In this document: positions 6,301 through 12,588 of the stretch, piece by piece | How positions within the stretch are numbered: position 1 is the stretch's first letter | Layout of the letters: each line of letters opens with the position of its first letter | Source of the DNA: Thermococcus sp. | Lineage (GTDB): Archaea; Methanobacteriota_B; Thermococci; Thermococcales; Thermococcaceae | Reading direction: 5' to 3' | Assembly (NCBI GenBank): GCA_027023165.1 | Contig: JALVWX010000074.1 | Span: 1-12,588 of the forward strand | Length of the DNA stretch: 12,588 nt | Translations under genes and position numbers: made by a program | Notes under the pieces: model-generated | Seen by the model: the letters and a program-made list of their open reading frames with translations, nothing else | Told to the model about the DNA's origin: nothing | Databases searched by the model: none

Positions 6301-7305
6301 ATGCGGGAGGTTAAGGTTTCGCTCTTCGGTTTTGGAAACGTTGGAAAAGCAGTGGTGAGGGTTCTCCTCGAGAAGAAACGGTTTTTCCGAGAGAGGTATG
6401 GTATAGCGCTTAAGGTTGTGAGCATCGCCGACACCAGCGGAGTAATCTGGCTCCCGGAGGGGATAGACCTCAGGGAGTCCATCCTTGTCAAGGAGACCTT
6501 CGGGAAGCTCTCCGCCTGGACGAACGACTATGAGGTTTACAACTTTACCCCAGAGGAAGCCGTGGAGGAGATCGACGCCGATATCGTCATCGATGTGACC
6601 AACGATAAGAACGCCTGGGAATGGCACCTCACCGCGCTTAAGACCGGCAAAGCGGTCGTCACAAGCAACAAGCCGCCTTTAGCGTTCCACTATGCCAAGC
6701 TGGTTGGCGAAGCCGAGAAGAGGGACGTTCCGTATCTATTTGAGGCAACTGTCATGGCCGGAACGCCGGTAATTGGAATCCTGCGCGAGAACATGCTCGG
6801 TGACACCATTGAGAGGATAGAGGCGGTTCTCAACGCAACTACAACCTTCATCTTGGGCAGGATGGAAACGGGGAAGACCTTCGAAGAAGCCCTGAAAGAA
6901 GCGCAGTCGCTCGGGATAGCTGAGAGGGACCCGAGAGGGGACGTTCTGGGCATAGATGCCGGATACAAGGCGACGATTCTGCACTGCATTGCCTTCGGCC
7001 CGATAACCTTCAGGGAGGCCAAGGTGAAAGGCATAGTCGAGATAACCCACGGGGAGGTTCAGAGGGCCAGGGCCAAGAGGAAGACCATCAGACTCGTCGC
7101 GACGATTGAGAGAGGGGACATAACCGTCGAGCCAAAGGAGGTGCCGCTGAACAGCCCTCTGGCAGTCGAGAGCCACGAGAACGCGGCGGTGATAAAGACC
7201 GACCTTCTCGGCAAGCTGGTCGTCAAAGGAGCTGGAGCTGGGCTAGAGGAGACGGCGAGCGGCGTGATGAGCGACATTGTGAAAGCCGCGCTCAGAACAG
7301 CCTGA
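6301..7305 (+). CDS. hom: Homoserine dehydrogenase
   Basis: This 334-aa enzyme reduces aspartate semialdehyde to homoserine with NAD(P)H, the branch step towards threonine and methionine. The dinucleotide-binding loop GFGNVG is at 10-15. The TSNKPPLAF segment (121-129) follows the conserved Lys117. FEATVMAGTPVI (148-158) and LNATTTFILG (177-186) form the substrate region. E208, D214, D219 and K223 in AERDPRGDVLGIDAGYK are at the positions I recall for the catalytic residues of the yeast enzyme. There is no aspartokinase fusion and no ACT domain, so feedback control through ACT is not expected. I chose ATG 6301, six bases after GGGG; ATG 6295 and GTG 6256 are alternatives. The 3' end overlaps the convergent unknown gene by 14 bases. 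Confidence 0.94.
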   Translation: MREVKVSLFGFGNVGKAVVRVLLEKKRFFRERYGIALKVVSIADTSGVIWLPEGIDLRESILVKETFGKLSAWTNDYEVYNFTPEEAVEEIDADIVIDVTNDKNAWEWHLTALKTGKAVVTSNKPPLAFHYAKLVGEAEKRDVPYLFEATVMAGTPVIGILRENMLGDTIERIEAVLNATTTFILGRMETGKTFEEALKEAQSLGIAERDPRGDVLGIDAGYKATILHCIAFGPITFREAKVKGIVEITHGEVQRARAKRKTIRLVATIERGDITVEPKEVPLNSPLAVESHENAAVIKTDLLGKLVVKGAGAGLEETASGVMSDIVKAALRTA

Positions 7306-7681
7306 CCCTTTCACCCCCGAATTCGATGAAAACCCTCGGAAAGAAACGGCCTGGTTTGACTACCACTGTCAGCTCTTCCCCGTTTAGCTCAACGGTGCTC
7401 TCACCTGGCAGCAGGGGAATGAACCTCCTTTCATCTCCCTCCAGAATGAGACGTGAGAAGTCCCAGCTCGAATAAATCCGATAGAGTGACCCGTTTGCGT
7501 TCACTTCGACCGCGGGGACGCCCAGTTTATCAAAGAACACGAAAGCCAGGCCCAAGAGAAATGAAAAAACGGCAGCTGGGGGATTTGACCGTAACAACAC
7601 AATCGCAACTGCGAACTCAACGACTGCAATGCTCGCCAGAATCCGGTGCCTCTTACCCTCAACTAGCCGCGTCCGCCTCAT
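7292..7681 (-). CDS. Unknown small membrane protein with two predicted helices
   Basis: I do not recognise this 129-aa protein. A basic N-terminus (MRRTRLVEGKRHR) precedes two hydrophobic segments at about 14-30 and 35-51, forming a hairpin. The remaining ~75 residues look beta-rich and alternate hydrophobic and charged residues, ending in FIEFGGERVRLF. The layout of two helices plus a small beta domain resembles membrane proteins with bacterial PH-like domains, but I cannot confirm that. By the positive-inside rule both termini would be cytoplasmic. It is likely real: it fills the space between two genes, has its own TATA promoter about 25-30 bp ahead, and the plus-strand frames opposite it look non-biological. 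No clear ribosome-binding site precedes the ATG, so translation may be leaderless. It ends by overlapping hom. Confidence 0.7.
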   Translation of the reverse strand: MRRTRLVEGKRHRILASIAVVEFAVAIVLLRSNPPAAVFSFLLGLAFVFFDKLGVPAVEVNANGSLYRIYSSWDFSRLILEGDERRFIPLLPGESTVELNGEELTVVVKPGRFFPRVFIEFGGERVRLF

Positions 7682-7686
7682 CGACC

Positions 7687-7700
7687 CAAACTCTTTTTAA
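7687..7700 (+). promoter_or_regulatory. Promoter of the ASCH-like gene
   Basis: CAAACTCTTTTTAA has a TATA-like CTTTTTAA centred about 35 bp before the ATG at 7731. The predicted start near 7721 leaves a leader of about ten bases with GGTGG at 7722-7726. The element lies downstream of the opposing gene's TATA box, so the two promoters interleave. Confidence 0.5.
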
Positions 7701-7703
7701 CGG

Positions 7704-7719
7704 TTCTTATACCTTTCGA
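7704..7719 (-). promoter_or_regulatory. Promoter of the unknown membrane-protein gene
   Basis: On the minus strand CGAAAGGTATAAGAAC gives a BRE (CGAAAG) and a TATA box (GTATAAGA). Its centre is about 25-30 bp before the ATG ending at 7681, so transcription would begin at or within a few bases of the start codon. That fits the missing Shine-Dalgarno site. Confidence 0.55.
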
Positions 7720-7730
7720 ACGGTGGAACC

Positions 7731-8255
7731 ATGGAGCACATCATAGCACTCCACCAGGTCTACGCGGAGCTTCTCTTCCGCGGACTGAAAACGGTGGAGA
7801 TAAGAAAGTCCCGGGCCTTCAACGAGGGCGACCTCGTTTTCCTCTACGTCGCGAGGGGCAACCCCTACGAGCTTCGGGATACGCTCAGGAGGCTCGGACT
7901 CCACGAGGAGCAGACTTTAACGGAGAGAGGAACGATAGCGGGTGGCTTTGAGGTTGGGGACGTGATAAAGGCCGACATCGATACCCTCTGGGAGCTGACG
8001 AAGGAGACTAGCGGTCTAACACTTGTCCACGGCGAGAACGGGAAGAAGTGGCTGGGGGAGTACATTAAGGACTACGGATACGCCTTCACTGTGGAGAGGC
8101 CGTTTCTCTTCAGGGAGCCGGTGAGCAGGGAGGAGATGAAGGAAAAGTACGGCGTTCACGTCGAGGGGATAATCCACCTTTCGAGGCGGACGAGAAAAGA
8201 GTGGGTGAAGAACCTGATAGAAGACCTCCTGACGAGGGAGGTCGTTTACCTCTGA
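7731..8255 (+). CDS. ASCH-domain-like protein, possible RNA-binding protein (DUF365-type)
   Basis: This 174-aa protein has an N-terminal half resembling the ASCH fold, a PUA-related domain found in RNA-binding and RNA-modifying proteins. The key block is GLKTVEIRKSRAFNEGD (18-34), with the family pattern G-x-K-x-x-E-x-R followed by G-D and the strand VFLYVA (36-41). A second strand set, GTIAGGFEVGDVIK (67-80), fits the same fold. The C-terminal half contains YGYAFTVERPFLFREPVS (about 115-132) and a charged helix (154-170). I place it near the archaeal DUF365/ASCH group from memory, not from a search. Substrate and function are unknown. ATG 7731 has GGTGG four bases upstream. Its 3' end overlaps the convergent ZPR1-like gene by ten bases. 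Confidence 0.75.
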   Translation: MEHIIALHQVYAELLFRGLKTVEIRKSRAFNEGDLVFLYVARGNPYELRDTLRRLGLHEEQTLTERGTIAGGFEVGDVIKADIDTLWELTKETSGLTLVHGENGKKWLGEYIKDYGYAFTVERPFLFREPVSREEMKEKYGVHVEGIIHLSRRTRKEWVKNLIEDLLTREVVYL

Positions 8256-8956
8256 GCGGCATCTTCTCCGGGCTTTTCCTCCGAGGAATCCCCGAACTCT
8301 TTTAAATCCTCTGGATTCTCCTCAGCATCAAGCTCCTCCGGGTTGACCTTCACGTAGGGGCCGAGGTTGAGGGAGTCTATCTCCTCCTGGGTTAAGAGTC
8401 TGCTCTTGACCTTCTCGCCCACGAGCGCGCTGTTCCCGAGGGGATCCATTATTCTAACGGTGAGGGGCTTCTTGCCCTCCCTGACGTCCTCGATGTACTT
8501 GAGAATCTCGTCGGTCTTTTTCACGGCTTCCTCTTCCCCCTCGCTCTCCTTGAAGCTCCTCGCCATGAGAAGGGCTTCCTTAACGCGCTCCAGGAGGCCC
8601 TCAACGTTGGTGACGAAACCTTCTGCCGCCGGCCCGGGTTCCACCTTGACCCCTATCTCGTCCAGCTCTATGGTCCCGCTCTTGCTCCTCACGACCCTTG
8701 TGAAAAGATCCTTTTCGTTCTCCACTTTGACGGTGTAGAGCTTTGGCGGTCTGTCCTCGAGTATTATGACGTCGGCGTTTCTGTAGCCGCACTTCTCGCA
8801 GTAGATAGTGCTCTCCATAACCTTTCCGAAGTACGGGATTTCGTGAACGTACTGAATGGCCTTCAGCGTGCCCTTGCCGCCACATATCGGGCAGTCTCCG
8901 AGGGTAACCACCTTGATGTCCTCGGGCTTAGGCTCGCCCTCGCGCTTCTCAACCAT
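8246..8956 (-). CDS. ZPR1-type zinc-finger protein
   Basis: This 236-aa protein is the archaeal relative of eukaryotic ZPR1, which binds translation factor eEF1A and has been described as its chaperone. The archaeal role is not established. A four-cysteine zinc finger is formed by CPIC (22-25) and CEKC (53-56), followed directly by GYR. The adjoining beta domain has the family signature RSKSGTIELDEIGVKVEPGP (90-109), then AAEGFVTNVEGLL (110-122). Archaeal members have one such finger-plus-domain unit, whereas eukaryotic ZPR1 has two. The last ~35 residues form a highly acidic, probably disordered tail rich in Glu and Asp. ATG at 8956 is preceded by GGTGGTG (8961-8967) four bases away and by a clear TATA box. 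It lies downstream of sepF but appears separately transcribed. Confidence 0.9.
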   Translation of the reverse strand: MVEKREGEPKPEDIKVVTLGDCPICGGKGTLKAIQYVHEIPYFGKVMESTIYCEKCGYRNADVIILEDRPPKLYTVKVENEKDLFTRVVRSKSGTIELDEIGVKVEPGPAAEGFVTNVEGLLERVKEALLMARSFKESEGEEEAVKKTDEILKYIEDVREGKKPLTVRIMDPLGNSALVGEKVKSRLLTQEEIDSLNLGPYVKVNPEELDAEENPEDLKEFGDSSEEKPGEDAAQR

Positions 8957-8987
8957 TTCACACCACCAAAGAATAGGCCGAACTCCC

Positions 8988-8998
8988 CCTTATAAAGT
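8988..8998 (-). promoter_or_regulatory. TATA promoter of the ZPR1-like gene
   Basis: The minus strand reads ACTTTATAAGG, a good TATA box about 37 bp before the start codon. The predicted transcription start near 8968 coincides with the Shine-Dalgarno site. It lies just past the T-rich tract behind sepF. Confidence 0.6.
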
Positions 8999-9001
8999 CA
9001 T

Positions 9002-9019
9002 GGGGAAAGAAAATCGAAA
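9002..9019 (-). terminator. T-rich stop signal after sepF
   Basis: Read on minus, TTTCGATTTTCTTTCCCC directly follows the sepF stop. It is a T-rich tract of the kind that ends archaeal transcripts, placed immediately before the next promoter. Confidence 0.45.
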
Positions 9020-9424
9020 TCACTTGGCGATCTTTATGTCCGACGGGACGAGGATCAGCTTTACCTCGTGCTTGCACACTTTAGCGGCCTGACCGCCGAG
9101 GGCGCCCACCATACCCTTGATCTGCTCCGCAACCTTTTCAAGAATCTCTGGCTTTACCTCAAGCGGGCCGAGGTCGACGAGGACGATGTTGCCTCCCTGG
9201 AGTTCCTCCGAGATCCTCTCGAGGTCTGCGTAACTGGTTACAACCACCTTCTTGAGATAGCGTATCTGAGGTTTGACTATCTCCTTAGCAAGAACATCCT
9301 CCTCAAGGGGCACCACATCGATGTCATGCCTGGGAGAAGAAACCTCCTTTTTGACCGACGCAGGAGGCTTCCTGACGGGCCTGGGCTTTTCATCCTTCTT
9401 TTTAATGCTGTCAAACAACCCCAT
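9020..9424 (-). CDS. sepF: Archaeal SepF, FtsZ membrane anchor for cell division
   Basis: This 134-aa protein matches archaeal SepF (formerly DUF552), which binds FtsZ and ties the division ring to the membrane in archaea that use FtsZ. The N-terminus MGLFDSIKKK fits a short amphipathic membrane-targeting helix. A Lys/Pro-rich disordered linker follows (about 11-35), then the compact SepF domain (about 52-134) containing KKVVVTSYADLERI, GGNIVLVDLGPL (78-89) and the GMVGALGGQAAKV turn (104-116). Length and order are typical of the archaeal group. ATG 9424 is preceded by GGGGGGA six bases upstream and a TATA box further out. It lies between the exosome operon and the ZPR1-like gene, all on the minus strand, but probably has its own transcript. 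No ftsZ gene is in the window. Confidence 0.9.
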   Translation of the reverse strand: MGLFDSIKKKDEKPRPVRKPPASVKKEVSSPRHDIDVVPLEEDVLAKEIVKPQIRYLKKVVVTSYADLERISEELQGGNIVLVDLGPLEVKPEILEKVAEQIKGMVGALGGQAAKVCKHEVKLILVPSDIKIAK

Positions 9425-9473
9425 GATTGTTCCCCCCGGTTAATCGTAAGGGCTGGATTATTTTTGGCATTGG

Positions 9474-9488
9474 CCTTTATATCTCTTT
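9474..9488 (-). promoter_or_regulatory. BRE/TATA promoter of sepF
   Basis: The minus strand reads AAAGAGATATAAAGG, a BRE-like AAAGA plus TATA box GATATAAA. The predicted start near 9453 gives a leader of about 28 bases including the Shine-Dalgarno site. A weaker A/T stretch (CAAAAATAAT, near 9457-9466) could act as well. A short CTTTC-T-GAAAG palindrome (9485-9495) abuts the upstream side. Confidence 0.55.
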
Positions 9489-9507
9489 CTGAAAGGCAGA
9501 AGGGCAT

Positions 9508-9533
9508 CGACAAAAGGGTAGAAACGAAAAGGC
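9508..9533 (-). terminator. T-rich stop signal after rrp42
   Basis: Directly after the rrp42 stop, the minus strand carries CCTTTTCGTTTC and then CCCTTTTGTC, two T-runs of four within 26 bases. This is a plausible end of the SBDS-exosome transcript, just ahead of the sepF promoter. Confidence 0.45.
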
Positions 9534-10352
9534 TCAGGCGGACTTGACCGCCTCAAGAACCTTCTCCCTAAGCTCGGCACCCTTCTTTATCGAGGTGTCA
9601 ACGGCGTACATTACTTCCTCGAGCTTGAAGCTCCCGCCTTCACCCTTCTGCGCGGCGGATATCATGCCGTTCTCGTCGGAGGTTATGGTTATCCTGCCGT
9701 CCATCACAAGCTCCTCGTCGAGGCTCGGATCAACGACCATTGTGCTCCCTATCTTGGCCATCGTCACTGGGATTGGAATCCTTCTGACCGGAAGAGGCTC
9801 GTACTCGTCGAGAACCTCCACCTCGTCCGTCTCCTCGTTGTACCTCACCTTCGGCATCTTTGTGCTCAGCAGGGCGGCTATCGCCCCTATTCCGGTCGCG
9901 TCGAGGAGGTTGCCATCGTGATCCAGGACGTGGACGTCTATGAAGACGACGCGGACGAGCTTGCCCGGAACTATGACCAGCTTCTCAAGCTCAACTGCCT
10001 GGCTCTCCCTAATGCCCCTGTCAACAACACGGGCCAGCTCGATGGCGTTCTCGTCCGGCGGGCCGGGTTCAAAGCTCGGAGAGGCAAGCGGGACAAGTTC
10101 AACGTTGGTGGTTATGACACCCCTGTCAGGGAGGTCTGGGAACGGCTCGCCCATGTCGACTTTTATGCCGACGAGGACCTGAGTGTTTCCGAGCTTCACC
10201 CAGGCCGAACCCTCAGCCTTCTCAATGACGTTGACCTTGATCTCGAGATCGCGGTAGTCCTCGAGACCGCGGCCGTCGAGGCGCTTTCCGTCCCTGAGGA
10301 GGGCTAGAATCCTGTCGCGCATTATGCCCGCCATAACTTCCATATCACTCAT
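9534..10352 (-). CDS. rrp42: Exosome complex subunit Rrp42
   Basis: This 272-aa protein is the non-catalytic RNase PH-fold subunit that alternates with Rrp41 in the hexameric ring of the archaeal exosome, helping to bind RNA. The family pattern is clear: [15 protein letters not shown] (24-38), [19 protein letters not shown] (55-73), [13 protein letters not shown] (105-117), [20 protein letters not shown] (137-156), and the late [17 protein letters not shown] (208-224). The length is normal for archaeal Rrp42. The ATG at 10352 is chosen because GGAGGTG (10360-10366) lies seven bases upstream; the next ATG at 10343 would be too far. Its first eight bases overlap the end of rrp41, so translation is probably coupled. 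It closes the operon. Confidence 0.96.
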   Translation of the reverse strand: MSDMEVMAGIMRDRILALLRDGKRLDGRGLEDYRDLEIKVNVIEKAEGSAWVKLGNTQVLVGIKVDMGEPFPDLPDRGVITTNVELVPLASPSFEPGPPDENAIELARVVDRGIRESQAVELEKLVIVPGKLVRVVFIDVHVLDHDGNLLDATGIGAIAALLSTKMPKVRYNEETDEVEVLDEYEPLPVRRIPIPVTMAKIGSTMVVDPSLDEELVMDGRITITSDENGMISAAQKGEGGSFKLEEVMYAVDTSIKKGAELREKVLEAVKSA

Positions 10353-11094
10353 TTCCCGCCACCTCCTCTGCTATCCTGAGGTACTTCTCCCTGAGGGCTT
10401 CCCTCTGCTTCTGGTAGACCGCCTTGGCGCCCTTGATGGCCAGCTTAACAGCCTCAACGAACTCCTCCCTGGTCAGGTAGCCGTCCATCTGAAGGAGCGT
10501 TATGTCGTTCTTGAGTGGCATTATCGCCACGGGAACGTCGGACTCGCCGTAGTTGTCCTCGTCCTTGTTGAGGTCAAGGACTATCTCCCCGTCTATCTTT
10601 CCAGCGGCGCAGGCAGCGACGAGGTCCCTCATCGGAACGCCGGCGTCGGCGAGAGCCAGGGAAGCGGCCGTTATGCCGGCAACGCGGGTTCCGGCGTCTG
10701 CCTGGAGAACCTCTATGAAAACATCGACGGCCGTTCTCGGAAAGGCATCCAGAAGAAGTGCCGGTTCAAGGGCACCGCGGATGACCTTGCTTATCTCAAC
10801 GCTCCTCCTGTCCGGCCCGGGCTTTTTGCGCTCTTCAACGCTGAAGGGAGCCATGTTGTAGCGAACGCGAAGGATTCCCCTGTCGGGCCTCTGGAGGTGC
10901 TTGGGATGTATCTCCCTCGGCCCGTAGACAGCGGCCAGAATCTTGTTCTTGCCCCACTCAACGTAGGCTGAACCGTCTGCGTTCTTCAGCACGCCAACCT
11001 CCATCTTAATGGGCCTGAGTTCGTACTTCTTCCTACCGTCAACCCTTCTACCGTTCTCATCTATGAGCTTTAAACCCTCTGGTCTTCCCATCAT
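10345..11094 (-). CDS. rrp41: Exosome complex catalytic subunit Rrp41
   Basis: This 249-aa RNase PH-type subunit carries the active sites of the archaeal exosome, which degrades RNA 3'-5' by phosphorolysis and adds heteropolymeric tails in reverse. [18 protein letters not shown] (17-34) is the family entry motif. R96-R97 in [10 protein letters not shown] matches the phosphate/RNA-binding arginine pair. D180 and D186 in [13 protein letters not shown] are the acidic catalytic positions (aligned to D182 and D188 of the Sulfolobus protein from memory). All key residues are present, so the subunit should be active. The start is a double ATG (11094 and 11091). The first overlaps the rrp4 stop as ATGA and has GGTGA six bases upstream, so I prefer it. 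Confidence 0.97.
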   Translation of the reverse strand: MMGRPEGLKLIDENGRRVDGRKKYELRPIKMEVGVLKNADGSAYVEWGKNKILAAVYGPREIHPKHLQRPDRGILRVRYNMAPFSVEERKKPGPDRRSVEISKVIRGALEPALLLDAFPRTAVDVFIEVLQADAGTRVAGITAASLALADAGVPMRDLVAACAAGKIDGEIVLDLNKDEDNYGESDVPVAIMPLKNDITLLQMDGYLTREEFVEAVKLAIKGAKAVYQKQREALREKYLRIAEEVAGNE

Positions 11095-11861
11095 TCTGCC
11101 TCACCTTTCTCATCGCTCTTCTCCTCAATCTGGGGCACCTCATCGATGACTCCCTCTTCCCTGAGCGCCCTGAGCCTCTCGGTGAGGAACTCCTTTATCC
11201 TGTCGGTGAGTCCCTGGGTGTGGCTCTCGCGGTCGACCTTGAGTATGGCCTCTATCGCGAGCTTCTCAAGTTCGTCGTTCCTTCCGCTCACCCATACCCA
11301 TCCATTCTGGCCGACGATTATGCGCGTGTTGGTCAGCTTCTTGATGAGGTTTATCATCGAACCGCCCTTGCCGATGAGCCTCGGCACCTTGGAGGGGGTG
11401 ATGGTCACAAGCTGGCCTCCCCTGAGCGGACCGCCCCTGAAGGGCATTCCCTTCGTGGTGAGGTCTATCTGGTTTATTTCGTTGTAGCCCTTTATGCGGG
11501 CGTAGATTATGTCGCCTATATCGAATATCTTCCGGAGGTCGGTCTTCATGAGGTCGATGCGCTCTTCGACTGCATCCTGGACGCGGAGGCTGGCCTCGTA
11601 GGGCGCGCCTATGTCAACGGCCCAGTTGGAGAAGCGGACGTCCACTATCTTTCCGAGGACGTTGTCGCCCACTTCCGGCATGTACGGTCCTTCGAGTGGG
11701 ATGACGCGTATGAGGTCGCCCCTGACTTCCACAAGACCAACCACAGTCGAGTAAATTCTGTTTCCTTCTCTGAAGGTCCCTCTTCCGTTCTTATACGGCC
11801 CCTGGGCAAGCAGGGTCCCAGGAACCACAAGATCCCTTGGCTTAACAAAAATCCTCTTCAT
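11091..11861 (-). CDS. rrp4: Exosome complex RNA-binding cap subunit Rrp4
   Basis: This 256-aa protein is one of the cap subunits that sit on the Rrp41-Rrp42 ring and guide RNA into the central channel. An N-terminal domain (about 1-58, with [20 protein letters not shown]) leads into an S1 domain (about 60-138, [18 protein letters not shown]) and a KH domain (about 147-210) with the RNA-binding loop GKGG at 164-167. A charged C-terminal tail ends the protein. The other cap protein, Csl4, is not in this window. The ATG overlaps the SBDS stop by four bases (ATGA, 11858-11861), and a purine-rich GAGGAAGGGG precedes it, so translational coupling is expected. Confidence 0.96.
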   Translation of the reverse strand: MKRIFVKPRDLVVPGTLLAQGPYKNGRGTFREGNRIYSTVVGLVEVRGDLIRVIPLEGPYMPEVGDNVLGKIVDVRFSNWAVDIGAPYEASLRVQDAVEERIDLMKTDLRKIFDIGDIIYARIKGYNEINQIDLTTKGMPFRGGPLRGGQLVTITPSKVPRLIGKGGSMINLIKKLTNTRIIVGQNGWVWVSGRNDELEKLAIEAILKVDRESHTQGLTDRIKEFLTERLRALREEGVIDEVPQIEEKSDEKGEAE

Positions 11862-12568
11862 AGCCCCTTCCTCTCTATAAGTTTAGTTACGGCACTGCCC
11901 TTTGTAAGGGCGTTAAGCTTCTCGTAAAACTCCTCCTCAACTCCTCCAGGAATCTCGATGAGGAACATCCACGAGCCATCGCTGGCCCACTCCTCCCTTT
12001 TAATCGTTCCGAACCTCCTGACCTCGCCGTAGGCCCTGCCCACGTAGTCGCCCGGTATCTTGACGGCTATCACCTTCATCTCCAGCTTTATCGGGAGGAG
12101 CGGCCTTATGGCCTTGATGACCCCTGGAACCTGAGCCTCCGCATCTTTGAAGAGGTCAACGTGAACCCCTGCCTCCTCCATGGCCTTGAGGATCCTGTCG
12201 ACCGGGTGTGGATAGCCGGTTCTCGGGTCAACGGCGTGCCTGTGTATCACCGTCGCTATGTAGCGCCTCTTCTCCTCGAGCATCTGCCTCCTCTGCTCGG
12301 CCGTGAGCTGGACGTCGCCCTTCCGCAGGATGGTCTTCGCCACCTCGTAGGGATCGCTCGTGCCGAATATTTTCTCCATCTCGTGCTCGCTGGCCTTGTC
12401 GCCCTTGTGGGCGTCCTTGAAAACGTAGGGGGTGGCGAGGATCTCGTCTATGGGAATCTCCTTGCCCTCCTTGAAGTCCCGGGCGAGGTATGGGTCGACC
12501 AGTATCTCGAACGTCTCGCCGTGGGTCTTGAGCCGGGCGATGACGGCTTTATCAACGCTTATGGGCAT
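11858..12568 (-). CDS. Ribosome maturation protein SBDS homologue
   Basis: This 236-aa protein is the archaeal orthologue of SBDS/Sdo1, which in eukaryotes works with the GTPase EFL1 to remove the anti-association factor eIF6 from new large ribosomal subunits. The archaeal role is inferred from that. Three domains are visible: the N-terminal FYSH-like domain (about 1-90, with [17 protein letters not shown]), a helical middle domain with [19 protein letters not shown] (about 84-102) and [14 protein letters not shown] (109-122), and a ferredoxin-like C-terminal domain (about 160-236). Length is normal. ATG 12568 has GAGGTG (12576-12581) seven bases upstream. The same bases include a TGA that may be the stop of the preceding gene, often the proteasome alpha subunit in this order; that gene lies outside. 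First visible gene of the exosome operon. Confidence 0.95.
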   Translation of the reverse strand: MPISVDKAVIARLKTHGETFEILVDPYLARDFKEGKEIPIDEILATPYVFKDAHKGDKASEHEMEKIFGTSDPYEVAKTILRKGDVQLTAEQRRQMLEEKRRYIATVIHRHAVDPRTGYPHPVDRILKAMEEAGVHVDLFKDAEAQVPGVIKAIRPLLPIKLEMKVIAVKIPGDYVGRAYGEVRRFGTIKREEWASDGSWMFLIEIPGGVEEEFYEKLNALTKGSAVTKLIERKGL

Positions 12569-12574
12569 CGCCCG

Positions 12575-12582
12575 CCACCTCA
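12575..12582 (-). promoter_or_regulatory. Ribosome-binding site of SBDS, possibly overlapping an upstream stop codon
   Basis: The minus strand reads TGAGGTGG just before the SBDS start. It decides the start codon, and the embedded TGA suggests that an upstream gene ends here and that the operon continues past the right edge. The mmdA-mmdD junction has the same arrangement. No promoter can be seen in the remaining six bases. Confidence 0.5.
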
Positions 12583-12588
12583 GTAGTT

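Noticed and set aside
7264..7305. Possible C/D box RNA at the end of hom (GTGATGA followed by CTGA)
   Set aside because: Only about 31 bases separate the two boxes and no internal D' and C' boxes are visible, so it is too short for a normal archaeal C/D guide RNA.
7453..7746. Plus-strand open frame opposite the unknown membrane protein
   Set aside because: Its translation is rich in Arg, Ser, Pro and Gln without hydrophobic pattern. It runs across the ASCH-gene start and has no promoter. The minus-strand frame has sensible helices and a TATA box.
10324..10971. 215-codon plus-strand open frame over rrp41
   Set aside because: Antisense shadow of a confident exosome gene, with no promoter or ribosome-binding site of its own.
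11220..11927. 235-codon plus-strand open frame over rrp4 and the SBDS end
   Set aside because: Antisense to conserved S1 and KH domains and crosses the rrp4-SBDS junction; no family features.
1..12588. Mobile elements, CRISPR arrays, tRNA genes or defence systems
   Set aside because: No transposase, integrase, spaced direct repeats, tRNA-like cloverleaf sequence or defence-type domain was found on reading both strands.

Overview
The window looks like chromosomal DNA of a hyperthermophilic euryarchaeon of the order Thermococcales, most likely Thermococcus. The reasons are the archaeal informational proteins (MCM, aIF2-beta, exosome, SBDS, archaeal SepF), TATA/BRE promoters close to the start codons, GGTG-type Shine-Dalgarno sites, heavy AGG/AGA and ATA codon use, and a moderately GC-rich, very compact layout. 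The species cannot be fixed from the sequence alone. Essentially every base belongs to a gene or a short promoter gap. The largest intergenic gap is 145 bp, so no stretch over 300 bp lacks a gene. I see no tRNA, rRNA, CRISPR array, insertion sequence or integration scar.

Left block, plus strand (1-1528): the C-terminal part of the replicative helicase MCM, then aIF2-beta with its own promoter. Next (1674-5328) is a four-gene operon, mmdA-mmdD-mmdC-mmdB, encoding a biotin-dependent sodium-pumping methylmalonyl-CoA decarboxylase. Its parts are carboxyltransferase, membrane anchor, biotin carrier and membrane pump, with junctions that overlap or nearly touch. It would couple decarboxylation of methylmalonyl-CoA to a sodium gradient.

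Middle block (5414-8255): a four-CBS-domain protein whose predicted transcription start lies in a perfect 17-bp palindrome, and homoserine dehydrogenase. These are followed by a divergent pair: an unknown 129-aa two-helix membrane protein on minus, and an ASCH-like 174-aa protein on plus. Their promoters interleave within 49 bp.

Right block, minus strand (8246-12568): read in transcription order, SBDS, rrp4, rrp41 and rrp42 form a tightly overlapping ribosome-maturation and RNA-exosome operon that enters from beyond the right edge. Then come sepF (FtsZ membrane anchor) and a ZPR1-type zinc-finger gene, each with its own promoter after a T-rich stretch.

The region is mainly conserved housekeeping. 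I do not see an obviously new multi-gene system. The most useful leads are the palindrome at the CBS gene, the shared divergent promoter with its two poorly known proteins, and the sodium-pump operon, which keeps all the conserved ion-path residues I could check.
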